The notes under the pieces are model-generated. The model did no database searches. It saw nothing but the letters and a program-made list of their open reading frames with translations, and was not told the DNA's origin. From positions 1 to 10,104 of the forward strand of contig JBAYQE010000095.1 of the NCBI GenBank assembly GCA_041677345.1: 10,104 bases of DNA. The letters are read 5' to 3'. Within the stretch, counting starts at the first letter, position 1; the number at the start of each line of letters is the position of its first letter. The DNA is from JALOAT01 sp041677345. GTDB lineage: Bacteria > Pseudomonadota > Gammaproteobacteria > Thiohalomonadales > Thiohalomonadaceae. The position numbers were made by a program, and so were the translations under genes. Shown one piece after another: positions 4,610-10,104 of the stretch.

Positions 4610-6298
4610 CTATTTGCAGGCGTGGTTTTCGTCACCCGCGCGGTCGATGAGTTCGCGGGCGTGGGAGCGGGTCTGGGCGGTGATTTCGATGCCGCCCAGC
4701 ATGCGTGCCACTTCCTCCACCCGGGGCTCGGCGCTCACCTGCTCGATGCGCGTGCTCGTGACGCCTTTGCGTGTCTGCTTGCTGACGACGAAGTGATGGT
4801 GGCCCAGCGCGGCCACCTGGGGCTGGTGGGTCACGCACATCACCTGGCGTTTGGCGCCCAGGTCCCGCAGGCGACGGCCCACCATTTCTGCCACGCGCCC
4901 GCCGATGCCCACGTCCACCTCATCGAAGATCAAGGTGGGGATGCCGGCGCCGGTAGCCGTCAGCACCTGGATGGCCAGGCTGATGCGCGAGAGTTCGCCA
5001 CCCGAGGCAACCTTGCCCAACGGGCGGGCAGGCTGGCCCGGGTTTGCGCTTACCAGTAGCTCGATGCGTTCCAGTCCGGATGGGCCGGCCTGCGCCTCGG
5101 GCAGCGTCTCCACCTGCACCTCCAGCCGTCCGCCCGCCATACCCAGTTCCTGCATGTTGGCGCTGACCGCGACGCCGAGTTTTTCGGCCGCGCTCGCCCG
5201 CTGCTTGCCGATCTGACGCGCCCGTTCCAGGTACGCGGCCTTGGCCTTGGCAATCTCCTGCGCCAGGCCCTCGAGGCGAGCCCCGGCGTGCTCCAGGGTG
5301 TCCAGCTCGGTGGCGAGGTGCTCGGCGAGGGTCACCAGTTCCTCGCCTTCGGTACGGTGCTTGCGGGCGAGATTGTGGATGTCGCCCAGGCGTTGCTCCA
5401 ACTGCTCAAGGCGTGCCGGGTCCAGGTCCAGGCGGTCGCGGTAGTGGCGCAGCCCCGACGCCGCCTCACGTGCCTGGATGAGTGCGCTTTCCAGCAACTG
5501 CGCGCACTCCGCCACGCTGCCGTCGAAGCGCTCCATCTCGCGCAATTCGGAGAGGGCACGGCTCAGCAGATTCACTGCCGCCTGATCATCCTCGTAGAGC
5601 AGTTGCTCCGCGGTCTGGCTGTTCTCCAGCAGGCGGCTGGCGTTGGCCAGGCGCCGGTGTTCTTCCTCGATTTGGGCGATCTCGCCGGGCTTGAGGTCGA
5701 GCGCCTCGAGTTCTGCCAGCTGGAAGCGCAGCAATTCCCGTCGGGATTCGCGCTCGTCCTGCGCGGTGGCGAGGCGCTGGTACTCTTCTTCCAGGGCCTT
5801 CCAGTTGCGAAAGCGCCGGCCGAGTTCGGCCACACCGGCCTCGAGGCCAGCGTAGCCGTCGAGCAACGCGCGCTGGGCATCGCGTTTGAGCAGGGACTGA
5901 TGGGCGTGCTGGCCGTGGATGTCCACCAGGCGTTCGCCCAGTTCACGCAGGGACTGCACCGGTACCACACGGCCGTTCACGAAGGCCTTGGAACGCCCGT
6001 CGCTGCCCACCACCCGACGGATGACGCACTCGCCGTCCGCATCCAGTTCGTTTTCGGCCAGCCAGGCGTTCACCTCGGCCAATGCGCTCACTTCGAAGCT
6101 GGCGCTCACCTCGGCGCGCTCCGCCCCATGGCGCACGGCGATGGCCTCCGCGCGATCGCCCAGGCAGAGGCCAAGGGCATCGAGCAGGATGGACTTGCCG
6201 GCGCCGGTCTCGCCGGTGAGCACGGTCATGCCCGCGGCAAAATCCAGCTCCAGCCGGTCCACGATGGCGAAATCGCTGATTTGCAGATGGGTGAGCAT
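4610..6298 (-). CDS. recN: DNA repair protein RecN (SMC-like ATPase)
   Basis: RecN is an SMC-like ATPase recruited to double-strand breaks, where it helps RecA-dependent recombination. The 562-residue product (E. coli RecN is 553) has the full layout. The N-terminal head is MLTHLQISDFAIV with Walker A GETGAGKS at 29-36. Two long charged coiled-coil stretches follow (about 150-230 and 290-370). The C-terminal head has signature ASGGEL (431-436), Walker B TLIFDE (455-460) followed by VDVGIGG, and THQPQVAA. The start matches the family N-terminus, but no clear Shine-Dalgarno precedes it. It lies 107 bp downstream of nadK on the same strand, with a repeat between them. I see no CTGT-N8-ACAG LexA box in that gap, although recN is SOS-controlled in E. 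coli. Confidence 0.97.
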   Translation of the reverse strand: MLTHLQISDFAIVDRLELDFAAGMTVLTGETGAGKSILLDALGLCLGDRAEAIAVRHGAERAEVSASFEVSALAEVNAWLAENELDADGECVIRRVVGSDGRSKAFVNGRVVPVQSLRELGERLVDIHGQHAHQSLLKRDAQRALLDGYAGLEAGVAELGRRFRNWKALEEEYQRLATAQDERESRRELLRFQLAELEALDLKPGEIAQIEEEHRRLANASRLLENSQTAEQLLYEDDQAAVNLLSRALSELREMERFDGSVAECAQLLESALIQAREAASGLRHYRDRLDLDPARLEQLEQRLGDIHNLARKHRTEGEELVTLAEHLATELDTLEHAGARLEGLAQEIAKAKAAYLERARQIGKQRASAAEKLGVAVSANMQELGMAGGRLEVQVETLPEAQAGPSGLERIELLVSANPGQPARPLGKVASGGELSRISLAIQVLTATGAGIPTLIFDEVDVGIGGRVAEMVGRRLRDLGAKRQVMCVTHQPQVAALGHHHFVVSKQTRKGVTSTRIEQVSAEPRVEEVARMLGGIEITAQTRSHARELIDRAGDENHACK

Positions 6299-6322
6299 GT
6301 GGGGATCACATAAGGTCCGCGA

Positions 6323-6389
6323 ATGAACGCAAATAAACGCGAAGGGTGCCGCGTGTCAAAGGAAGACATTTGCGTTCATTTGCGTTCAT
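6323..6389. repeat. Inverted repeat built of 10-bp TRAACGCRAA units
   Basis: The nadK-recN gap holds two arms. The left (6323-6343) is TGAACGCAAA then TAAACGCGAA. The right (6367-6389), read on the minus strand, is TGAACGCAAA twice. The arms match at 19 of 21 positions and could fold into a long hairpin with a loop of about 24 nt. Each arm is itself a 10-bp tandem duplication. Similar AACGCAAAT-type repeats are familiar from intergenic DNA of many bacteria, as far as I recall, but I assign no function. There is no T-tract. Confidence 0.7.
6332..6359 (-). promoter_or_regulatory. Candidate recN promoter inside the repeat
   Basis: On the minus strand a perfect TTGACA (plus 6354-6359) is followed 16 bp later by TTTATT (plus 6332-6337), a four-of-six match to TATAAT. 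The start would be near 6325, about 27 nt before the recN ATG. The -35 lies in the repeat loop and the -10 in its left arm, so the repeat may supply the promoter. The -10 is weak. Confidence 0.35.
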
Positions 6390-6405
6390 GGCGGGCTTCA
6401 ATCTT

Positions 6406-7275
6406 TCAGCCCCAGTGGAGCTTGGCGCGCAAAATGTTGAAGTGGTCGTGCCCCGCGGGGTGGATGAGGCGCACGCGGTGCTCCGCCTTGCGGATACGGA
6501 TGCGGTCGCCCGAGACCAGGCCCAGGTTGATCTGGCCGTCACAGGTGATCTGGGCATGGGAATGGGTATCCTCGCGCACCAGCACCTCGATCAGGCTGTC
6601 ACCCCGCAGCACGATGGGCCGGTTGCTCATGGTATGCGGGCAGATGGGTACCAGCACGATGGCATCCAGGTTGGCGTGCATGATGGGGCCGCCGCCGGAC
6701 AGGGCATAGGCGGTGGAGCCCGTGGGCGTGGAAACGATAAGGCCGTCCGAGCGCAGGGTGTGGACGAACTGGCCATTGACCCAGGTCTCGACCTCGATCA
6801 TGCGGGCCACTTCCCATTTGTGGACCACCACATCGTTGAGGGCTTCGCTCTCGCTGATGTGCTCACCCTCGCGGATGATGCTGCAATGGAGCAGGAAACG
6901 CTCCTCGGCCATGTAGTCGCCGCCCAGGATCTCGTCGAGTTTCTGCTCGAATTCCTGAGGCGAGATGTCGGTGAGGAAGCCCAGCCGCCCGAGGTTGATA
7001 CCGAGCAGCGGCACGTCGTAGCGGGCCAGTGAGCGGGCTGCGGCCAGCAGGGTGCCGTCACCGCCCACGGCGATGGCCAGGTCGGCGCGTTCACCGATCT
7101 CCTCGCGGGTGGCCACCGTCAGGCTGTGCCCTGGCAGGACCCGGGCGGTGAATTCATCCAGGAGCACCTCGATGTTGCGGGAATGCAGAAACGTGCTCAG
7201 CTTGTGCAGGGTATCGCCCACGGAAGGGTCGGCATACTTGCCGATAAGCCCTACACAGTGGAAACTTTGTGCCAT
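6406..7275 (-). CDS. nadK: NAD kinase
   Basis: NadK phosphorylates NAD to NADP in the cytoplasm, the only route to NADP. The 289-residue product (E. coli NadK is 292) carries all key motifs. GGDG is at 71-74 with catalytic D73, followed by TLLAAARSL. NLGRLGFL is at about 94-101, NDVV at 147-150, and TPTGSTAYALSGGGP at 183-197. Near the end is CDGQ (about 245-248). The reading frame is open 31 codons further upstream, but that part is Arg-rich and unlike the family. The start at 7275 gives the typical opening FHCVGLIGKYADP and follows a GGAGG 10 nt upstream. It is divergent from hrcA, as nadK is from grpE in E. coli, and is followed by recN on the same strand. Confidence 0.97.
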   Translation of the reverse strand: MAQSFHCVGLIGKYADPSVGDTLHKLSTFLHSRNIEVLLDEFTARVLPGHSLTVATREEIGERADLAIAVGGDGTLLAAARSLARYDVPLLGINLGRLGFLTDISPQEFEQKLDEILGGDYMAEERFLLHCSIIREGEHISESEALNDVVVHKWEVARMIEVETWVNGQFVHTLRSDGLIVSTPTGSTAYALSGGGPIMHANLDAIVLVPICPHTMSNRPIVLRGDSLIEVLVREDTHSHAQITCDGQINLGLVSGDRIRIRKAEHRVRLIHPAGHDHFNILRAKLHWG

Positions 7276-7285
7276 TGACGTGGTC

Positions 7286-7290
7286 CCTCC
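7286..7290 (-). promoter_or_regulatory. Ribosome binding site of nadK
   Basis: GGAGG on the minus strand lies 10 nt before the ATG at 7275. It decides that start over the upstream in-frame ATG at 7368, which would add 31 non-conserved residues. Confidence 0.65.
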
Positions 7291-7377
7291 GAGGCGCACA
7301 AAACTACCACGTCGCGGCCGCCGAGTGTACCGTTGCGCGCGTGGCTTGCGGCCGGCGACACAGACCAACTGCCTGTC

Positions 7378-7406
7378 TTGACACTACTTTGTTGCATTGT
7401 TAGCTT
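7378..7406 (+). promoter_or_regulatory. Predicted sigma-70 promoter of hrcA, extended -10
   Basis: A perfect TTGACA (7378-7383) is followed 17 bp later by TAGCTT (7401-7406), which is preceded by TGT, an extended -10 TGn. The -10 itself matches at three of six positions. The start would be near 7413, placing the CIRCE operator on the start site and the first transcribed bases. That position suits repression by HrcA. Confidence 0.55.
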
Positions 7407-7410
7407 TCGG

Positions 7411-7437
7411 GTAGCACTCACCTGAATAGAGTGCTAA
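7411..7437 (+). promoter_or_regulatory. CIRCE operator (HrcA binding site)
   Basis: The inverted repeat is GTAGCACTC (7411-7419), nine spacer bases, then GAGTGCTAA (7429-7437). Compared with the CIRCE consensus TTAGCACTC-N9-GAGTGCTAA only the first base differs (17 of 18). It ends 7 bp before the hrcA ATG, so HrcA very likely represses its own gene. The right arm occupies the place where a ribosome site would be; no other Shine-Dalgarno is visible. Confidence 0.96.
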
Positions 7438-7444
7438 GCGCTCG

Positions 7445-8503
7445 ATGAACCCTACTCATGCCCACCTGCCCGCCATGACTCTCGCCCTCAACGAGCGCGC
7501 CCAGCAACTCCTCAAGTTCGTCGTGGAGCGTTATATCCGCGACGGACAGCCAGTGGGCTCGCGCACGGTCTCGCGCGAATCGTCCCTGGACCTGAGCCCC
7601 GCCACCATACGCAACATCATGGCCGACCTGGAGGAACTGGGCCTGGTATCCTCGCCCCATACCTCGGCCGGTCGGGTGCCAACGGCACACGGCTATCGGG
7701 TGTTTGTGGATTCACTGCTCACCGTGCGTGACCTGGCGGACGTGGAAGTGAGCAACCTGCGCCACCAGCTTGCCCCCGGCGGCGAGACCAAACGCATCGT
7801 CGCCGCCGCCTCGGCCATGCTGTCCGAGATCACCTCGCTGGCCGGCGTGGTCATGCTGCCGCGCCGCGAGCACGTGGCGAGCCGACACGTGGAATTCATG
7901 GGGCTGACGCAGAACCGGGTGCTGGTGATCCTGGTGACCAATGAAAAAGAGGTTCAGAACCGCATCATCCACACCTCGCGTCCCTACACCCAGTCCGAGC
8001 TCCAGCAGGCTGCGGCCTACCTCAACGAGGCCTTTTCCGGGCGTGATCTCCCGGCCATGCGCGAGGGTCTCATCGAGGAGATGCATGCCACCCGCGAGCA
8101 CATGAACCAACTCATGCTCGCGGCCCTGGAGATGGCCAGCGAAAACAGCGCCACGGAAGGCGACTACGTGCTGGCCGGCCAGACCAACCTTATGAATTAT
8201 GCGGAGATGTCCAACGTCGAGCGCCTGCGGCAGCTGTTCGAGGCCTTCAACCGCAAGCGCGACATCCTGCACCTGCTCGATCAGTCGCTGCATGCCAATG
8301 GCATCCAGATCTTCATCGGTGAGGAGTCCGGCTACGAGGTGCTGGACGAATGCAGCGTCGTCACCGCGCCGTATGCGACGGAAGGCAACGTGGTCGGTGT
8401 GCTGGGGGTGATCGGGCCCACACGCATGCATTACGACCGGGTGATCCCCATCGTCGACGTGACTGCCAGGCTGCTCGGTGCGGCCTTGAATCAGGCCAAC
8501 TAG
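7445..8503 (+). CDS. hrcA: Heat-inducible transcription repressor HrcA
   Basis: HrcA is a dimeric repressor that binds CIRCE operators, needs GroEL to stay active, and releases heat-shock genes when chaperones are titrated by misfolded protein. The 352-residue product matches the family (B. subtilis HrcA is 343). The N-terminal winged helix (about 13-90) contains QQLLKFVVERYIRDGQPVGS, then DLSPATIRNIMADLEELGLV and the wing SSPHTSAGRVPTAHGYRVFV. A GAF-like dimerisation region and the insert follow. The C-terminus has IFIGEESGYEVLDECSVV and GVLGVIGPTRMHYDRVIPIV. The true start may be ATG 7445 or ATG 7475 (MTLALNERAQ); the second fits the conserved region better, and neither has a good ribosome site. 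It heads the hrcA-grpE-dnaK cluster, and a CIRCE lies directly upstream. E. coli lacks hrcA. Confidence 0.97.
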   Translation: MNPTHAHLPAMTLALNERAQQLLKFVVERYIRDGQPVGSRTVSRESSLDLSPATIRNIMADLEELGLVSSPHTSAGRVPTAHGYRVFVDSLLTVRDLADVEVSNLRHQLAPGGETKRIVAAASAMLSEITSLAGVVMLPRREHVASRHVEFMGLTQNRVLVILVTNEKEVQNRIIHTSRPYTQSELQQAAAYLNEAFSGRDLPAMREGLIEEMHATREHMNQLMLAALEMASENSATEGDYVLAGQTNLMNYAEMSNVERLRQLFEAFNRKRDILHLLDQSLHANGIQIFIGEESGYEVLDECSVVTAPYATEGNVVGVLGVIGPTRMHYDRVIPIVDVTARLLGAALNQAN

Positions 8504-8512
8504 CCCCCACAT
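8485..8512 (+). promoter_or_regulatory. Sigma-32-like heat-shock promoter for grpE-dnaK
   Basis: CTTGAA (8485-8490), itself preceded by CC's relative GGC, is followed after 14 bp by CCCCACAT (8505-8512). The sigma-32 consensus is CTTGAA-N13 to 14-CCCCATnT, so the -35 is perfect and the -10 differs at one defined base. The E. coli dnaK and groE promoters use the same 13-14 bp spacing. It overlaps the last codons and stop of hrcA and would start transcription near 8519, about 65 nt before grpE. The call is by eye. Confidence 0.6.
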
Positions 8513-8522
8513 GGAGCCCCTA

Positions 8523-8560
8523 AGCCGGCGCCCCCGGGCGCTGTGGCTCATTTTTGTTTT
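8523..8560 (+). terminator. Terminator-like hairpin between hrcA and grpE
   Basis: The stem GCGCCC (8528-8533)/GGGCGC (8536-8541) is capped by two C's (or one pair fewer with four). It is extended by AGCC (8523-8526)/GGCT (8545-8548) across a small bulge. A T-rich tract follows, TTTTTGTTTT (8551-8560). This has the form of an intrinsic terminator for hrcA. If the sigma-32-like promoter is used, the same hairpin lies at the very 5' end of the grpE leader and may instead stabilise or attenuate that transcript. Confidence 0.6.
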
Positions 8561-8583
8561 ATTAAGGAAGGACAGTCGCGATC

Positions 8584-9168
8584 ATGAGTGACGACAAGAA
8601 CCCGGTGGAGCCCGGCGCAGCCGAGGAGACCGCCACGGTCAACGAGGACCAGGCCGCCGCTCCCGAAGCCGGGGAACTGCAGCTTCAGCTCGAGGATGCC
8701 CGTGCCAAGGCCGACCAGCACTGGGATCAGTTGCTACGTACCCAGGCCGAACTGGAGAATACCCGCCGGCGCGCCGAACGCGAGCTGGAAAACGCCCACA
8801 AGTACGCCATCGAACGCTTCGCCCAGGAATTATTGCCGGTGCGCGACAGCCTGGAACTGGGGCTCTCGGCCGCCGATGCAACCGCCAGCGTGGAAAAGCT
8901 GCGCGAAGGTACCGAGCTCATCCTGAAGATGCTCAGTGGGGCCATGGAGAAGTTCGGCGTCAAGGTGGTGGACCCCGTGGGTGAGCCCTTCAACCCCGAG
9001 TTGCATCAGGCAGTGACCATGCAGCCTTCGGAGCAGCCCCCCAATACCGTGGTGGCCGTGATGCAGAAGGGGTACACCCTGAACGACCGCCTGATCCGAC
9101 CGGCCATGGTCGTGGTGGCCCGCGCCCCGGACGCCAGCCCCGGGCAGAAGGTCGACACGAAGGCTTGA
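8584..9168 (+). CDS. grpE: Nucleotide exchange factor GrpE
   Basis: GrpE is the dimeric co-chaperone that releases ADP from DnaK and so resets its substrate cycle. The 194 residues (E. coli GrpE is 197) show the standard layout. An acidic Ala/Glu-rich tail runs to about residue 30, followed by a long helix (about 32-90) with QLQLEDARAKADQHWDQLLR and RRRAERELENAHKYAIERF. A shorter helical stretch comes next. The C-terminal beta domain carries PFNPELHQAVTMQPSEQPPN and VMQKGYTLNDRLIRPAMVVV, the family signature. AAGGAAGGA (8564-8572) lies 11 nt before the ATG. It is preceded by the hairpin and sigma-32-like promoter and followed by dnaK after 75 bp containing a nested hairpin. Confidence 0.97.
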   Translation: MSDDKNPVEPGAAEETATVNEDQAAAPEAGELQLQLEDARAKADQHWDQLLRTQAELENTRRRAERELENAHKYAIERFAQELLPVRDSLELGLSAADATASVEKLREGTELILKMLSGAMEKFGVKVVDPVGEPFNPELHQAVTMQPSEQPPNTVVAVMQKGYTLNDRLIRPAMVVVARAPDASPGQKVDTKA

Positions 9169-9170
9169 AA

Positions 9171-9215
9171 CGGGCGGCAATAACCCTATCTAGGGATAAG
9201 AAATTCAGCCGCCCG
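9171..9215 (+). other. Nested hairpin in the grpE-dnaK intercistronic gap
   Basis: CGGGCGGC (9171-9178) and GCCGCCCG (9208-9215) form a perfect 8-bp outer stem. Inside its 29-nt loop CCCT (9184-9187) pairs with AGGG (9192-9195). There is no T-tract, so it does not look like an intrinsic terminator. It starts 2 nt after the grpE stop and ends 18 nt before the dnaK ribosome site. It could act in mRNA processing or stability and allow more DnaK than GrpE; that is inference. Confidence 0.5.
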
Positions 9216-9243
9216 CGGCGGCAGCAGACTGACGGAGAGATTT

Positions 9244-10104
9244 ATGGGAAAGATCATCGGCATCGACCTGGGCACCACCAACTCCTGCGTGGCAGTGATG
9301 GAAGGTGGCAAGCCCCGCGTCATCGAGAACAGCGAGGGTGACCGCACCACCCCGTCCATCGTCGCGTTCACCGGCGAAGACGACATTCTGGTGGGCCAGT
9401 CGGCCAAGCGTCAGGCGGTGACCAATCCCCAGAACACCTTCTTCGCGGTCAAGCGCCTCATCGGCCGCCGCTTCGAGGACAAGGAGGTCCAGAAAGACCT
9501 CGACCTGGTGCCGTACGCGATCGTCAAGGCCCCCAACGGTGACGCCTGGCTGGAATCCCGCGGCAAGAAAATGGCCCCGCCGGAGATCTCCGCCAAGGTG
9601 CTGCAGAAGATGAAGAAGACCGCCGAGGACTACCTGGGCGAGCCGGTCACCGAAGCCGTCATCACCGTGCCGGCCTACTTCAACGACTCCCAGCGACAGG
9701 CCACCAAGGACGCGGGCAAGATCGCCGGCCTCGAAGTCAAGCGCATCATCAACGAGCCCACTGCCGCGGCGCTCGCCTTCGGCATGGACAAGCAGCCGGG
9801 CGACCGCAAGATCGCCGTGTACGACCTGGGCGGCGGCACCTTCGACATCTCCATCATCGAGATCTCAGAGATCGAGGGCGAACACCAGTTCGAGGTGCTG
9901 TCCACCAACGGCGACACCTTCCTGGGCGGTGAGGACTTCGATACGCGCGTCATCGACTATCTGGCGGAAGAGTTCAAGAAAGACAGCGGCATCGACCTGC
10001 GCGGCGACGCGCTGGCCATGCAGCGTCTGAAGGAAGCGGCGGAAAAGGCCAAGATCGAGCTGTCCTCGGCGCAGCAGACCGAGGTCAACCTGCCCTACAT
10101 CACC
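9244..10104 (+). CDS. dnaK: Molecular chaperone DnaK (Hsp70), 5' part only
   Basis: DnaK is the ATP-driven chaperone that binds exposed hydrophobic segments, working with DnaJ and GrpE. The window ends after 287 codons, all within the nucleotide-binding domain and all in frame, so the truncation is by the window edge. Visible motifs are MGKIIGIDLGTTNSCVAVM (phosphate 1), AVKRLIGRRF, VPAYFNDSQRQATKDAGKIA, INEPTAAALAFG and DLGGGTFD starting at D194. T199 therefore falls at the same number as the E. coli autophosphorylation threonine. GDTFLGGEDFD follows. Similarity to E. coli DnaK is very high throughout. GGAG (9234-9237) lies 6 nt before the ATG. It is the third gene of the hrcA-grpE-dnaK cluster; dnaJ would be expected next, outside the window. 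Confidence 0.98.
   Translation, partial: MGKIIGIDLGTTNSCVAVMEGGKPRVIENSEGDRTTPSIVAFTGEDDILVGQSAKRQAVTNPQNTFFAVKRLIGRRFEDKEVQKDLDLVPYAIVKAPNGDAWLESRGKKMAPPEISAKVLQKMKKTAEDYLGEPVTEAVITVPAYFNDSQRQATKDAGKIAGLEVKRIINEPTAAALAFGMDKQPGDRKIAVYDLGGGTFDISIIEISEIEGEHQFEVLSTNGDTFLGGEDFDTRVIDYLAEEFKKDSGIDLRGDALAMQRLKEAAEKAKIELSSAQQTEVNLPYIT

Noticed and set aside
5288..6313. 341-residue plus-strand open frame opposite recN
   Set aside because: It is antisense to recN, whose Walker A, signature and Walker B motifs are all present.
7712..8551. 279-residue minus-strand open frame opposite hrcA
   Set aside because: It is antisense to hrcA and compositionally a shadow; hrcA is confirmed by its family motifs and the CIRCE.

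Overview
This window is GC-rich chromosomal DNA carrying a conserved housekeeping block typical of Gammaproteobacteria: ssrA, smpB, ratA, rnfH, bamE, fur, recN, nadK, grpE and dnaK. E. coli has a related order around grpE-nadK-recN-bamE-ratB-ratA-smpB-ssrA. Here hrcA precedes grpE, fur sits beside bamE, and an NSS-family sodium symporter lies between smpB and ratA. HrcA with a CIRCE operator is absent from enteric bacteria but known in some other gammaproteobacterial lineages, so a non-enteric gammaproteobacterium (Chromatiales/Ectothiorhodospiraceae-like) is my inference; the genus cannot be read from this window.

Layout. Positions 1-305 (minus) hold most of tmRNA, cut at its 3' end by the window edge. 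Positions 306-617 hold the ssrA promoter and a roughly 250-bp repeat element with inverted ends. smpB (minus) follows, divergent from an NSS transporter-ratA-rnfH run (plus, tightly packed). bamE (minus) is convergent with rnfH and divergent from fur (plus). A REP-pair-like repeat fills the fur-recN gap. nadK and recN form a minus-strand pair separated by another inverted repeat. hrcA, grpE and dnaK run on the plus strand, with dnaK cut by the window end after 287 codons.

The genes fall into functional groups. tmRNA and SmpB carry out ribosome rescue. BamE serves outer-membrane assembly. Fur controls metal-dependent transcription. RecN repairs double-strand breaks, and NadK makes NADP. HrcA, GrpE and DnaK form a heat-shock unit. 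Regulation of that unit looks layered: a CIRCE operator overlaps the predicted hrcA start site, a sigma-32-like promoter covers the hrcA stop codon, a terminator-like hairpin precedes grpE, and a nested hairpin separates grpE from dnaK.

I see no CRISPR array, prophage, transposase gene, toxin or novel multi-gene system. The features most worth a second look are the intergenic repeats (two GTAG-hairpin types and two hairpins whose arms are built of 9- or 10-bp units) and the regulatory architecture around hrcA-grpE.
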